Origin: Limnanthes douglasii subsp. nivea
Lineage: Eukaryota > Streptophyta > Magnoliopsida > Brassicales > Limnanthaceae
NCBI GenBank assembly: GCA_036936605.1
Contig: JAUPFV010000004.1
Location: 180,004,807-180,068,806, forward strand
DNA length: 64,000 nucleotides
Reading direction: 5' to 3'
The translations under genes were made by a program, and so were the position numbers. This document shows, piece by piece, positions 43,910 through 56,337 of the stretch. Position 1 is the first letter of the stretch. Every line of letters starts with the position of its first letter. The notes beneath the pieces were generated by a model. The model searched no databases, was not told the DNA's origin, and was given only the letters and a program-made list of their open reading frames with translations.

Positions 43910-45500
43910 TAGCTTGCATGAGAAATCCATCTGAATATCTAGTAAACTTGTTACATTCAGACCTCCCTCACCATATGTTTTGCATATCTTTGGCCAGGAG
44001 GACCAGTGGATTTTGTTGTCCTCATTGGTTGATCCTCACAAGAACGTTTTCAGAATTCTTTTAATTTTGGTGATGATTGAATTGGGAAGCAAACAAATTT
44101 GTAACCAATATAGAGGAATGGGCATAAAAACTGAATTTATTAATGTAAGTCTTCCTCCTAACGATAACATTTTGTCATTCCAGCCTTTTATCTTTGCTTT
44201 AATATTTTCCAACAGCAGTATATAGTTGGTTGTTTTGTTGTGAGGGCTTAGTGTTATGCCTAGGTAAGTTGTTGAAAGGTTGCTTAGGCTGAAGTTAGTC
44301 TGAAAAACTAGAGAATTTCTTTTATTTTGAGAAAGACTGGAAGTTGTGATAATGTTTGTTTTCTCTTTGTTTAGAGACTGGCCTGAAATGTTCTGATATA
44401 CCTGCAAAAATTCTCTGATTTTCTCCATAGAAGATGACAATCCATTAGTAAATATAAACAAGTCATCAGCGAATGATAAAATAGGGATTATCATTTTACT
44501 TATGTAGAAAATCTTAAGGATTTATCTTTAGTAAACATAACATTTAAACCTCTTAACAGAATCTCTTCAACTAGTATGAAGAGACTAAGGGATAGTGGAT
44601 CCCTTGTCTAACACCCCTTTTGATTTTAAAATAGCCTATTGATTCTCCATTTATAAGGATAGAAACATGTACAGATTTAATAATGTTACTCACTAGAGAG
44701 ATTACTCTGTTGTTGAATCCATAGTAGTGTAAAACCTTTAAAATAAAGTTGTAAGAGAGGTTATCGAATGCCTTAGACGTGTCCACCTTAATGATTATAT
44801 TCCCAACTTGTGTCTTTCTGCCAATATCATGCATCAACTTATTTGCAATTAGTATATTTTCATGGATCGATCTGCCCTTGACATATGCACCCTGCACTTT
44901 AGAAATCATTTTACGCAATAGGGAGGATAATTATTATTTAGCATTTTACACATAATTATGTTTAACATAGAACAAAGACTTATTAGCCTATATTGATTCC
45001 AGTAATAAGGATTTTCTACTTTAGGTATTAAGCAGATTCCAGTGGCTATGATGCCCTTTGGAATGTCTTGGCCTTTGATAAATGATCTCATAACACTGCA
45101 TAGATCTTGCTTAATAATATTCTAGCATGTTGTAAAGAAACATTTGTTGAAACCATCTACCCAGCTGCTCTTTCTTAGTTAATACTTTGTATTATGCTCC
45201 ATGTTTTTTTGATCTGGAGGCTAAGCTAACACAAAACAATTATCAGAGTTATCAATTAGTTTTGGAATAACATTAAATATGTCATTATTTAGGTAATAAT
45301 CTTGTAGACTCTGATTAGGATATGAGGGTGTAGACAAGATATATTTGAAGTATTCTACTGCTGACGATTTGATGGTTTTCTCATCAGTTAACCATTTGTT
45401 ATTAAGCTTTATTCCTGCAATTCTTGATTCCCTTCTCCTTCTTTTTACGTAATTATGGTATGTCTTTGTATTTCTATCTCCATCTTGGATCCATTTTGAG
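43910..45500 (-). pseudogene. LINE-B reverse transcriptase
   Basis: Blocks: ATGICLIPKVENPYYWNQYRLISLC (44906-45091), VQGAYVKGRSIHENILIANKLMHD, IIKVDTSKAFDNLSYNFILKVL, ILINGESIGYFKIKRGVRQG (44571-44918), and ILSFADDLFIFTNGLSSSMEKI (44036-44494), which carries the catalytic FADD with both aspartates. Stops lie near 44570 and 44520-44500. The region next to Tat-2 reads YGEGGLNVTSLLDIQMDFSC. Confidence 0.88.
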
Positions 45501-45849
45501 TAACATTTTTGTCTCTAGTACTCTTCTTACATAGAGAGGCCAGAAGAAGTTCAACAGTTTCTTTGGTCAGAGATGTCTTGTCTTCTTGACTATTAGAGTT
45601 TTTGAAACTCATTTATTTTGCCTTAACATTATCTTCTGTTTGAGTAACGTTATCAAAACTATTTCCAAATTATGTTTTGTTCCAAGTTTTCAAAGCTTTC
45701 TTCAATCTCTTTAGCTTGTTCCAAAAAATAAATATAGGGTATCCATTAATAGGTTCCTTCCAACTTGACTCTACAATGTTCATGAATTCTTTGTCCAATG
45801 TCTAGGAATTTATACATTTGAAAGTCTTTATGTGCTTGTCTCTGTATTT

Positions 45850-46520
45850 AATGATGGACACACACAAATGTGTATGATCAGAACATGTACGTGCCATATG
45901 AACCACCTTTGTTATGTAAAGTATTCAGCCCATTCCTGGTTGATAAGCACCCGATGTAAGCGCTTCCACTTTATCTTGTTGTTCCATATAAATTGAGTCC
46001 CTGAGAAACCTGCATCTTCTAGGAAACAGTCTTTAATAACATCATTAAAATTTGTGGAACTCTGATAACAATAGTTAGTACAACCAATTTGTTCAGAAGA
46101 AGATGTTATAGTATTAAAGTCTCCCATTAGTAACCACTCATTCGTAGAATTAGCTATGCTTCTAATTGTGTTCTATAACTCCATTCTGTTTTCTCTCTGG
46201 CACTTTGCATATACACAGGTTATTGAGAATGTTTTGTTAAGTAGATAATGCTTAATGTTGATGTGTATACATTGGTCACAGTCTCTAAGTATATTAGTCT
46301 GTAAATCTGCGTTCGAAAACAACCAAATTTGGTTAGATACATTAGCAAAGAAATTTGGAAGACTTAGCTTTGTTGATAAGGATTCTATTTGATTGCTGTT
46401 TATCATAGGTTCCTGGATGCATAGCAGGGAGATCTTCTCTTTATTAATAATGTATTTCAATATTCTGAATGAAATTTTGTTTTCTACTCCTCTTATGTTC
46501 CAATATAAGACTTTGATCAT
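45850..46520 (-). pseudogene. LINE-B endonuclease (start of ORF2)
   Basis: ATG at 46520 overlaps the ORF1 stop. MIKVLYWNIRGVENKISF, LLCIQEPMINSNQIESLSTK and FSITCVYAKCQREN (46173-46520), then MGDFNTITSSSEQIGC and FSGTQFIWNNKIKWKRLHRVLINQEWAEYF (45912-46127) follow the APE endonuclease pattern with catalytic Glu (QEPM) and GDFN. A stop near 46172 and others break it. Confidence 0.88.
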
Positions 46521-47740
46521 TTAGGATTGATACATGCATACCTCCTTGTCTCTTTAAACTGAAGATGTTGTATCACTAATGGTTTGTTCTTTTTATTTGC
46601 TCTTGCAAGCTTCAATTTCTTGTCCAACAGTTTTTGGAAACTTGGATCTACTTCCCTCTTACATAAGGTTGGAGTAATAGGGAGACTACGAGTGTTTTTC
46701 TTGTTTGGTGTAATATATCTAGGGGAGAAGGAAGTAGAGTCATCAGATTGAGAAGAGTTGTGATCTGCTTCCAATGACTTTATTTCTTCTGTTATTTTCT
46801 CATCTGTCGTCTCTTCTACATCGACTTTATTCTCGTTTTGTGCAACACGTATACTTGATTCTTTGTTACTTGATTGAGGACTAATATTGGTATTAGTTTC
46901 TAGCTCCAATTCTTCTGTTCTGTTGCTCATTTTCTTAGAACCTAATATTATAGAATTGAGTTTGTTTGGCACACGTGCTTGTCCATCCTTCGATGTATTC
47001 TATTCTCATCTATCTTTCTGAGTTGTAGTTGTCTGATTCATTTGGTTCTGATCAAACTTTATTTTTTTGCAAGATGATTTATCATGTCCAACATGGAAAC
47101 ATTGGTCACAATAATTAGGAACATTCTTATAGCTAAGATGAATCCATCCTTCTTTGTTTCACCAAAACTAAGCAACATATTGCACTGTAGTTTTCTTGAA
47201 ATGTCGATCTTCACCCAGACATAACAAGCATTGTCTAATGCTTTGTTTTTGGGTGGATTTGATTAGATCCCCTATTGCAGATGCAATTGAGTGAACAATA
47301 TCTCCATTGTACAAGTTTTCTGGAAGCCTTTTTATTATGATCCAAATTGGCATTATCAGACACTCTTTTTTTGCACTGAATGAAGGTTGCCATTTGAAAA
47401 TTCTCATTCAGTATTGACCACTGTCCAAATCCCACGACTCCTAAATTTTTCTAATGTTATCTCTTAGAGAGAATTCAAGGACTAGGTGCCTCGATTCTCA
47501 GTTAGTATATGAGAAATCTCATTCGAATCTCATTTTTTCAAAGAATTTATCCAAAACATGTTTCTTTGGGTGACCATTTGAAATTTTCCAATTAATGTAT
47601 ATTTTGTACAAGATTGGAGACTGTCTAGAATTTTTTCATCGAACTGTAAATCAATGTGATCATATTTATACTTTGTATATACTGGTTTGAGATTTTCCTT
47701 ACTTGCAGGTTTGGTTGCAGCTTCAAGATACATTTTATTG
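46517..47740 (-). pseudogene. LINE-B ORF1 (DUF4283/zinc-knuckle protein)
   Basis: The N-terminal part (47168-47740) has FKWQPSFSAKKECLIMPIWIIIKRLPENLYN-type DUF4283 sequence split in two frames. The zinc knuckle NYCDQCFHVGHDKSSC lies near 47100. The C-terminal 151 codons (46972-46517) are open, polar and acidic, ending INPK before TGA. RNA-binding role by family. Confidence 0.8.
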
Positions 47741-48037
47741 CTGCATTTGTTCCTTTTGATCTATAGTTCTTTTGCCTTCTACATTGGAGAGACTGCAGAT
47801 TGTTTTCCAGAAAAGAAAACTTTAATCTGAAACTCTGTTTGATGAGAAGGAGCAGAGATAGTCAAACTACACATCACTGGAGAATTTCAGATTATGAGGT
47901 AGAGTTCTGAGGATTAATCCTTAGAGAAGGATTAGGGACCAGAATCTGACTTGAGAAAAAGCTTCAATGGTTGATTAAAGAAAATTCAAGATCTCTGTTC
48001 TTAGAAGAAACAGAGTCTATTCATTACGATGTAGGCT

Positions 48038-48455
48038 TTGAACAGTATATCATCCCTCGACTATCGTGTTTGGTGGCAGATAGTCCCTTGACTTTCAAAT
48101 GTCCGTTGACAGTCCCTGGACTATCGCGTTTAGATAAAGTTAGTCCACCAGACCCTCTGATCCATGAGAGGTTACCACCTGTCACCATAGTCCCCAAATT
48201 TTTGTATCATCACTAGTCCCTTGAGTTTAGTTATCTGTAATATTCTACATTTTGGGTTTGACCTAAACTCAAGGGACTAGTGGTGATACAAAAATCTGGG
48301 AACTATGGTGACAGGTGGCAGCCTCTCATGGATCAGAGGATCTAGTGGACTAACTTTATCCAAACGCGATAGTCCAGGGACTTGCAACGGACATTTGAAA
48401 GTCAAGGGACTATCTGCCACCAAACGCGATAGTCGAGGGACGATTTACTGTTCAA
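48038..48455. mobile_element. Foldback element, 418 bp with ~195-bp inverted arms
   Basis: Left arm starts TTGAACAGTATATCATCCCT and the right arm ends with its near complement (AGGGACGATTTACTGTTCAA). Arms stay complementary almost to the centre (GTCCCTTGAGTTTA at ~48220 against TAAACTCAAGGGAC at ~48263), leaving a loop of about 30 bp. Each arm contains two related words, CCCT(C/G)GACTATCG(T/C)GTTT. No coding capacity. A clear target duplication was not seen. It lies at the 5' end of LINE-B. Confidence 0.9.
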
Positions 48456-48729
48456 TACCTTCCGATTAATTATGAAGAAGGGTTTAGAGAATTATATTTT
48501 CAATTTTATAACAACTATTGGTAAATATGGAACGTGTTGGTACCAATAGATAAATTGAATATGTTCTTTTTGCAGCAGTGAGTCGCTCTTGATATTTTTT
48601 TTAATTGAATTTAGATTGCATTAAAAACAATTGAAAGTACAAGGGGCTAAAAAATATTACAAATTTAAAATAAACCTTTCGACTTCATCTTCTCCAACGA
48701 ACAATCAGACTTTTTAATGGTGTAAACGA

Positions 48730-49240
48730 AGATATCCTAAGTTCATACTATCCAAGTACGTAATTGCCTTCAATTTAATCGGGGCATCCGAGTTGTTATA
48801 ATCCAGATTTTTTCTTTTGTTCAGAACATCCTTTGCGATCCAATCAGCCCCGTAGTTTGATAGATTTGATTAATGACCATGGGAGGCTGAATAAATTTTC
48901 TACATCAACTGAGAATCAGATCCAGGTACCACATTGAGTTACCGTATAATAGAAGCTTGAAAAGAATCTCAAAATCAATATCAACATCCACATTGATAAT
49001 ATTGAGAAGATTACAGAGCTTCAGGCCATCGAGTAAGGCCTTACATTCTGCAATGAGTGGATCTCCTTTGCCGTAAAGTCTACCCATACCTATAACGATG
49101 CTGCCTTTACTGTCACAAACAAGAATACCACCACTGGTTTCGTTGCTGTGGTTGCAGGAGTCGTGAACATTAAGTTTAAATCTATTGCTTTTGGGATTCT
49201 TCCATTAGAGGAATAGGGGTTTAGTGAATTTCGTTAACTG
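48730..49240 (-). pseudogene. LINE-C RNase H
   Basis: NSKRFKLNVHDSCNHSNETSGGILVCD (split by a stop) near 49100-49210, then MGRLYGKGDPLIAECKALLDGLKLC with the conserved Glu, and VDIDFEILFKLL with an Asp. Ends with a block also found at the LINE-B 3' end. Confidence 0.8.
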
Positions 49241-49597
49241 ATGAACACATGCCAGTTCTAACGTTTGTTTATCTGATCTTCCCCAGTGCTTTTTCTTTAA
49301 GACATTTGCGTAATCAAGGCTAGAAAATATGTAAAGGATATCCTTGATGATGGAGGCAACATTAACAATATGATCAGAATGTTTCCTCTTGTTTCGACCA
49401 AATCAGATGGACCAGGCGATGATAGCAGGCAAGATTGTTCGAATATCACAGTGATTCTAAGAAGACCCGTACCACATTCTGACAACGTGAACCAGATTCA
49501 TGTGAGGCTGAATCTGAATTTTAAAGATAGAGCTGCAGTAGACCCAGACTAACCAAGCTTGAGAACAATGAACTAAGGCGTGCTGCGAAGTTTCGAA

Positions 49598-51470
49598 TTA
49601 ATTGTAAAAGGTACATTTCGAAGCGAGTTGAATGTTCTTACGTTGAAGTACTGCATCAGTAGGAATCCAGTTGTAGAAAGCTCTCCATAGCAAAAAAGAG
49701 AATTTCTTAGGTGTTATAGTGTTCCATGTTTTAGAATAAAGCTTTGATTTATTTCCTTTATGTCTTATGTAATCCCATGTATCTTTGCTATTATATTCAC
49801 CATTCTTAGATAGTGACCATAACATATTTTCATCTTTGTCAGTTAAAGTAATTGTGATGATCTTGTTTATTTCAGAGTTAGTCACCAGGGTTCTCAATTT
49901 AACCAAATCCCAGCTTCCATTTATCCAAAAGCTATTGACTCTGTCACTCTTGACATCCCATAGCAGGCTTCTGTTGACGTTGTCTCTGAACTGGATGAAA
50001 GGTTTGTCAGAGCACCATCTGTCAAGCCAAAAATCCATGTTGCCATACCCAGGATTATGAAAGATAAGGTCCTCAGTATTATCTCTAACTTCAATAATAC
50101 GATCCCACACTTTAGACTTTTTGATAGGTGAAATAGCAAGTACAGGATGAATATGATTTCTGCAATACATAGAAGCTGTGAATTTAGCCCAAATGGACGA
50201 CTGATTTCTAAAAATGAACCAGAGCTTCATGGAATAAACAACTTGAACATCCTTCAATTTCCTGAGATTAAGGCCCCCTTCATCTGTAGGTTTACATAGT
50301 CTATCCCACATAGACCAGTTGATAACATGCTTGTTATCCTTATTACCCCAAATGAATTGCTTGTATATAACCTTAAATCTATTAATAACACTAGTAGGCA
50401 AGATAGTGTGTTGTAGAAGAAAGATTAGAAAGGCTAATAATACAGTTTGAATAAGCAAGAGCCTACCAACAAAGGAGAGATCAACTTTATCCCATTCTAG
50501 GATTTTCCTTCTGGTTTTATCCAGCAACGCATCAAAATTAGCAATCCTCATTGAAGTGGCAACAGTGGAACCCAGATACTTGAATGGCAAGGTTTTGTGA
50601 TTTATGTTCAAGATGTTCTCGATGATTGCAATGCACTGATTTCCCATGTTGTTAGGAACAGTGATCTTGGATTTAGAAGAATTAATTTCATGGCCAAATA
50701 CAAGATGATAGTGATCGAGAAAGTATTTTATAGTTTGAATAGAAATAGCCCCACCATTAGTAAAGATCATAAAATCGTCAGCGAAAGCAAGGCAGGATAT
50801 GTTAATTTCACTTCTAGTTTTGAACCTGAGCTTAGTGTTATCAAGGTAGATCTTCTTGATGCTTCTAATAAGATACTTTTCCACCAGGATAAAGATACTT
50901 GGAGAAAGTGGATCTCCTTTTCTCAAGCATCGAGTGTTCATGAAAAAACTCGTCATTTCCCATTGATCAAGATAGAGGAATGAACATTGCTGATGAAGTT
51001 ACTTAAGAGAAAAATCACGTTCGAATTGAAACCAAATAGATTTAGAATTATGAGGAGGAACTTGTGGTTTAGTTTGTCGAACGCCTTTGTTATGTCTGTC
51101 TTTATAATGCCATTCCCACCTTTGCACTTAGAATTCAAATCACAGCACATCTCACAGCACATCTCCTGGGAACTTGTTCCTCTGAGATAATCTTGGGAAG
51201 AAGTTTTGACAATTTGTTGTTAATAATCTTCCCAGTGATCCCGCTGATCATAGTCATGAGGCTAATAGGACGAAAGTCTTGCCAGTGATTAGGATTAGCA
51301 ATCTTAGGAAGAAGACAGATAGCAGTTGATTTCATCCTAGTAGTAAGATTATGCCCATTGAAAAACCACTGAATGGCACTGCAGAGATCAAAATTAATGA
51401 AAGGCCAAAACTTTTAGTAAAACTCACCGTTAAAACTGTCAGTCCCTGCTGCTGTTATAGAGCTAAGTGA
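49598..51470 (-). pseudogene. LINE-C reverse transcriptase and zinc-binding domain
   Basis: 51135-51335: TAICLLPKIANPNHWQDFRPISLM. 50953-51162: IIKTDITKAFDKLNHKFLLIIL. 49598-50956 is open for 452 codons: LRKGDPLSPSIFIL, SCLAFADDFMIFTNGG (catalytic FADD), LPFKYLGSTVA, IWGNKDNKHVINWSMWDRLC, DEGGLNLRKLKDV and the zinc-binding region ending WNTITPKKFSFLLWRAFYNWIPTD. Frame changes at ~50955 and ~51140 break ORF2. Confidence 0.92.
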
Positions 51471-51669
51471 TTTAATGATACATAAAATTTAATTACAACC
51501 AGGCACAATGTTTATAAAATATTTATAAAAAATTTATAATAATAACAATATGTAGGTCTTGATATAAACAAACAAATAAATATTTATAAAATAAAATACA
51601 ATTAAAAAAATATTTTATAATAGTAGGTCTTTTCGGGACAAATCTATCATTTACCTGAGCATATATATA

Positions 51670-51790
51670 TGATTTATTTACTTATGTTATGGTGTTATTT
51701 GGATAAGTATTATATCCGAAAAGATAAATAAGTCTCATAAATAAATTTTGTAGAGGTTCATTGAGATTTATGAGGGGTTAGCTGAAGTTT
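51670..51790 (-). repeat. Tat-3 LTR remnant, 3' side
   Basis: TGATTTATTTACTTATG, ATTTGGATAAGT, AAATAAGTCTC and GTAGAGGTTCATTGAGATTTATGAG match the series at 56003-56125 in order; overall identity about two thirds by eye. Confidence 0.5.
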
Positions 51791-52149
51791 GGCCTTAGAT
51801 TTGTTCCTTTCTCTTTTATTAAATTAACGTTAACAACAAAATCTAAAATTTTAAAATAAACAAATAAGAACTATCGTGGCTTCGATTTTAAAAATACCTC
51901 TGGAGAAGTCATAAACGTCGTGATATTGTTGAAAGTATATTCACAAACTGAAGCCATTTGAAATTCTTTGCTCATTTAAAAAGTTGAATGAATGAACGCC
52001 TCGTATATAAGGATCCTAAAATTATATTTATTTATTTCCACCAATCTTACTGCGAGTATTTGCACTTATTTTAAGTTTCTTAGATGATTCATTGCAGTTA
52101 AGTTTAGTAGTTCATTATAGTATGGACTTTTCTCAGTGATCATGTATGA

Positions 52150-52640
52150 CAAGAAATTTCTAGACCTCACATAAAATATACACTTCTCCTGAGCTTCATA
52201 TTTACTATTGTGTGGTTTACAAATGTCTCGGCTAAATCAGTTAAGTGATCTTCATCTCGAGTGTTAGAAACTAGCATATTGTCAATGTAGACTTATACGT
52301 TTCAACCAAGTTGTATTGCAAATATATAGTTGACAAGTATCCAGTATGTAGTCTCAAAATTATTTAGTCCAAAGGACATTACTGTGTAGTAGTGAATTCG
52401 TCTCTCGATTACAAATGAAGTGTACTCTTGATAATCTTCATATATTTAGATCTAGTTTTATCCTAAATAAAAGATAACATCTTATTCCCTGATGTTGCAT
52501 GTACTAGTTGATCAATTCTTGGAAGGGCAAACTGATCCTTAAGACATGCTTTATTTAAGTCCATAAAGTTTACACACATCATATACTTTTCATTCTTCTT
52601 ATTAATTGTCACTATATTGGATGTCCACACTGAATAGTAA
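52150..52640 (-). pseudogene. Tat-3 reverse transcriptase fragment
   Basis: Begins with the MMCVNFMDLNKACLKD block (52640-52520) and reaches VYIDNMLV near 52280. Several stops in between. The YxDD box reads YIDN, as in Tat-2. Confidence 0.75.
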
Positions 52641-54608
52641 GATTTTTGTCACTTACTACTGTGAGTCTATCTATTTTTGTATGGTTTTTTATGTGAGTAT
52701 GTTTTTTTATTCTGCTTGATAGGTCGAAGAATACCATCAATAGATATCTTGTGGCATATGATTTCTACCGGGACTCATGTTATATTCTAGAAATCTATAT
52801 TATTTAGGATGATCAGAGCCCATTATGATTGCTACTTTTTAAGTGCTAAAAAGCTTCATAGTATCTAGTTAAGGTTGTTTGATTTTCTTTGATCACTCTG
52901 ATCTTCTCGTTGATTACATAGCGAAGAAAATGGTATATTGTTGATAATACACCATGTATTTAACTTAACCCTAGCCTTCCCAATATCATACTATAAGAGG
53001 GAAATATGTTCACTATCATGAATAAACACTAGACCTTTTTCCTGAAATTCTGTTTCCGTAGTAAAACATCTAAAGTTAACTCTTCTATAACGTTATGATA
53101 TGCCTCACTGAACTAATTCAAAATTATTTGGGATGGTGTAAGGACTTGGGCGCCTCTCATCTTGTTATATGTGTTTTTGTACATAATATTTTATGAACTT
53201 CATATGTCTATCATCACTATTATTTACATTTACTACGACTAACTTGACTATAGAGAGTACTGCATCTTGTTGTGGGGATGTCACATTGCTCTTAGATCAG
53301 CATATGGGAATCCTAGCCTTGGGTAAAAATTCATGTAGAGGTTGTGTGATGCATGACCTTGATGCTGAATTTCTAAATCATTTATATGTATCTTTCTTGA
53401 GTTCCTCGATATTCCATATAGTGAGTATCCTCCGCAAATTATGCAAATTCTTTTTCTGTTGGGATCTGGGTCTATCTACTCATCTTCTTATTTTTCCATG
53501 AATTTATTATTTTCTAAATCTCTCAACTCTTCATTCGTTGCTCCAACTTTCCTTCTTTCCTTATTGAAGGCTCACGCTCAACCACCGCATATCTTAGTTC
53601 ATTCTTGGATATTTTCTTTAAAAAATTTGATAGTTTGCCATAATATATATCATATTTTGGATTTCATCTTTAAAAGAAACAATCATTTATGTAGTGCCAA
53701 ATATCTTTTTGAAATTGAAAATCTTACTCTTATCTTTTTACTCTTTGTAGAGTATATCTTATCTAGTCGCTGATACTTTATCACATATTTAGGTTTTTTT
53801 ATAAATGACCCTCAAAATCGCGGTTAACTCTGTGTAAGGTTATTTCTTTAAATGTTCATGTCTTTGGTTTTTGTTATAGTTATTTTTTATAGTTGCTTCT
53901 CGGCTTTCCTCTTAAGTTGTGATTTTGATTGTAATATCTCGATCGCACCGAAACTCAAACATTATTATGTTTGGAGGTTTAAGCTTTATTGTTGAACTTT
54001 GAATTAGCTTATGTTAGTGTTAGTAGCTCATTGTTGCTTACCAATATATGGTAATAGGGGTATGCGTTTGGAGTTGCAGTGTATCGATCCATCATTTCTC
54101 TTAAAGTCATCTTCATCTTTATTTCTCTTTGTACCTGAGCCAATAGGTCCCGAATTTGAATGCTTTTTTCTTCCTAATATATTATGCTATAAATCTTAGG
54201 AGAATCATTTTCCTAGATGGTGCAACTGTTACCATGTCACCGTAGTCTTGTATCACATTCTTTGTTTCCGTAAATTTTTAGTCTCTCAGACTATCATTCG
54301 AACTTTGCTTAAAATTGATGATGTAGTTAACATCTACTTTAATGAATTTAGAGCCAATGAATTGATTTTTTATTTTTGAAGGTAGTCCAAAGCATATTGG
54401 AATATTTTTTCTTGAGAGGGGGATGTTATTAAACTAATTCAAAGCATTGTCTCTCAAGGACATGGAGAAATTCCTTGGTTAACATCTTGTTGTCCTGTCA
54501 AAACGTAACGTCTAACTTTCTATTGTACTTGTCCATTTTGTATTTGTTAAACTCCGATGATATATCTCTATATAATATCTCCAGATCTAATGGATATTCA
54601 CTATCAAT

Positions 54609-55300
54609 GATATCTTCATCATTATAAGGTAAAGTTTTTTTTTCTTTGGTTTTTTTAGCCGAAGATAGGGTAAAATTACGATTGTTGGTGGAGCTCTAAC
54701 CACTCCATAGCCAAATGATGGAAGTTATTGTATATATGATTTATTTGGGAGAACCATTGATAATTAAGGTTGTTGTTGTGTAGCATTATAAGGTTTTTTC
54801 TGCGCCATTTGATGAGCTTCCTAAGGGTTATGATGACCTATATAAGGCTTGCGAGGAAAGTTTTATTGGTTTTCGTCTATTGCAACTAGTATTGAGGGTA
54901 TCCTTGCTGCACAATTGTGTAAAACAATGGAATTATAGGAAAATTTTATTGTTGGGAATGATGTACCGTTAAAAGGGATTTGCTGGTAGTTCGTTGATAT
55001 CTTCATCATTATAAGGTAAAGTTTTTTTTCTTTGGTTTTTTTGGCCGAAGAGGGGGTAAAATTACAATTGTTGGTGGAGCCCTAACCACTCCATAGTCGC
55101 GCCATTTGATGAGCTTCCTAAGGGTTATGATGACATATATAAGGCTTGAGAGGAAAGTTGTATTGGTTTGCATCTATTGCAACTAGTATTGAGGGTAGCC
55201 TTGGTGCACAATTATGTAAAACAATGGAATTAGAGGAAAATTTTATTGTTGGGAATGATGTACCGTTAAAAGGGACTTGCTGGTAGTTTTTTGAACTTGA
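54609..55300. repeat. Tandem duplication inside Tat-3 gag
   Basis: TATCTTCATCATTATAAGGTAAAG occurs at 54610 and 54998, period about 388 bp. CGCCATTTGATGAGCTTCCTAAGGGTTATG follows in both copies (54802 and 55087). The second copy lacks about 80 bp present at 54705-54790. A 24-bp duplication (GACTTGCTGGTAGTTTTTTGAACTT) follows at 55273-55322. Confidence 0.85.
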
Positions 55301-56002
55301 CTTGCTGGTAGTTTTTTGAACTTTTGGTTGTGTTAAGGGAATTTGAGGCATATTGTTCTAAGCCACTTTAGGCACTAGATGAGCCCGATGTCCGTTCGAC
55401 TGAAATGGAGCACGTATTGGTCGGATGGTTTGGCTTCCCATATTGTCTTTTTGTTCATTTTAGGTGATTTTTTACTCAGAGGCATGCTCCTCATTATTCT
55501 TTTCAATATCGTGCTTTAACGTAGAAGTCTTTCTCTTATTTTTGCTACGACAATGATGACACCACCTTTTATTCATGTCGGATGATCATTGTTCTGAATT
55601 TTTTTTGTGGCCATCAGTCTTAGTTCAAAAGGTTTACTTGAACATGTGGGTGACGTTTGTGATCTCTTATTATAAAACTTGTGGTATCGTTTCTCTCATC
55701 TTCAATATTATGTGTTGTATGTTAGATCTCAAATCTTAGCCGCGGAGTAGGATCGACCGACATAGTTTACAAAAAACTAAATTGGTTAACATGTTCATTT
55801 CTTATCTCCTTCATCAATTGTTAAATGTCCATACGTGGACCAACTAGAGCAACATAAGCAGTTGGTTGTCCATTGAGATTCTCTACATCAATATAGTGAT
55901 TAGATTCCATGTATAAACTTTCCATTTGTCATTTTAGATATTTTACTAGTTTTAGACAGAAAATGTCAGAAAACTAATCATTTTTGATATACAACCTCAA
56001 TT

Positions 56003-56125
56003 TGGTGAGGTTTATTTACGCTGGGATGCCATTTGGAGAAGTTATTTAATTTAGAGGGAAAATAAGTCACCAAAAAAGGTTATGTGGAGGTTGACCGAGA
56101 CTTATGAGATAGTCGAAGTTTGTGT
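56003..56125 (-). repeat. Tat-3 LTR remnant, 5' side
   Basis: Begins TGGTGAGGTTTATTTACG. On the minus strand the base order at its inner edge is CACCA then AATTG, the same LTR-end/primer-site junction as in Tat-1 and Tat-2, which supports the assignment. Confidence 0.5.
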
Positions 56126-56337
56126 GGTGGTGGAATAGGCTAAAAGATATATGAGAATAAGTAAGAGAGTTATTATAGATAATAGAAAATAAGGAATTTG
56201 TTTAAGCATAAGATACTTTAAGTTTAAATTTGAGAGAGAGATAGAAACGTATAAAACTAAGAGGATATTCTTAATTGCATAAGGATTCAATTATTCTCAT
56301 GATGAGAATCTTTCTATATTTGTATGAAGAGACTTTA

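Larger units (their letters stand above)
43903..47970 (-). mobile_element. LINE-B, 5' part
   Basis: Minus-strand 5' leader (about 47750-47970), ORF1 (46517-47740), ORF2 endonuclease (45850-46520) and RT (43910-45500). It joins 31990-33484 to form one LINE of about 5.5 kb. Near-copy of LINE-D over about 2.4 kb. Stops and frame changes are fewer than in LINE-A. Confidence 0.92.
48590..51480 (-). mobile_element. LINE-C, 5'-truncated LINE
   Basis: Only the C-terminal three quarters of ORF2 remain: RT from its N-terminal third to the end, zinc-binding domain and RNase H. The 3' end has a short A tract on the minus strand (48602-48595). Truncation at ~51480 is within RT, the usual result of incomplete target-primed reverse transcription. 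Confidence 0.9.
51670..56130 (-). mobile_element. Tat-3: very degraded Tat-like Ty3/gypsy element
   Basis: Minus strand. RT remains at 52150-52640: KKNEKYMMCVNFMDLNKACLKDQFALPRIDQL with stops after it, and VYIDNMLV. Protease/gag remnants run to about 55650 (for example MPQIPLTQPKVQKTTSKSSSKN, 55118-55351). The ends are suggested by similarity between 51670-51790 and 56003-56125. Integrase and the RNase H domains are absent, so the 3' half is deleted. No complete gene survives. Confidence 0.65.
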
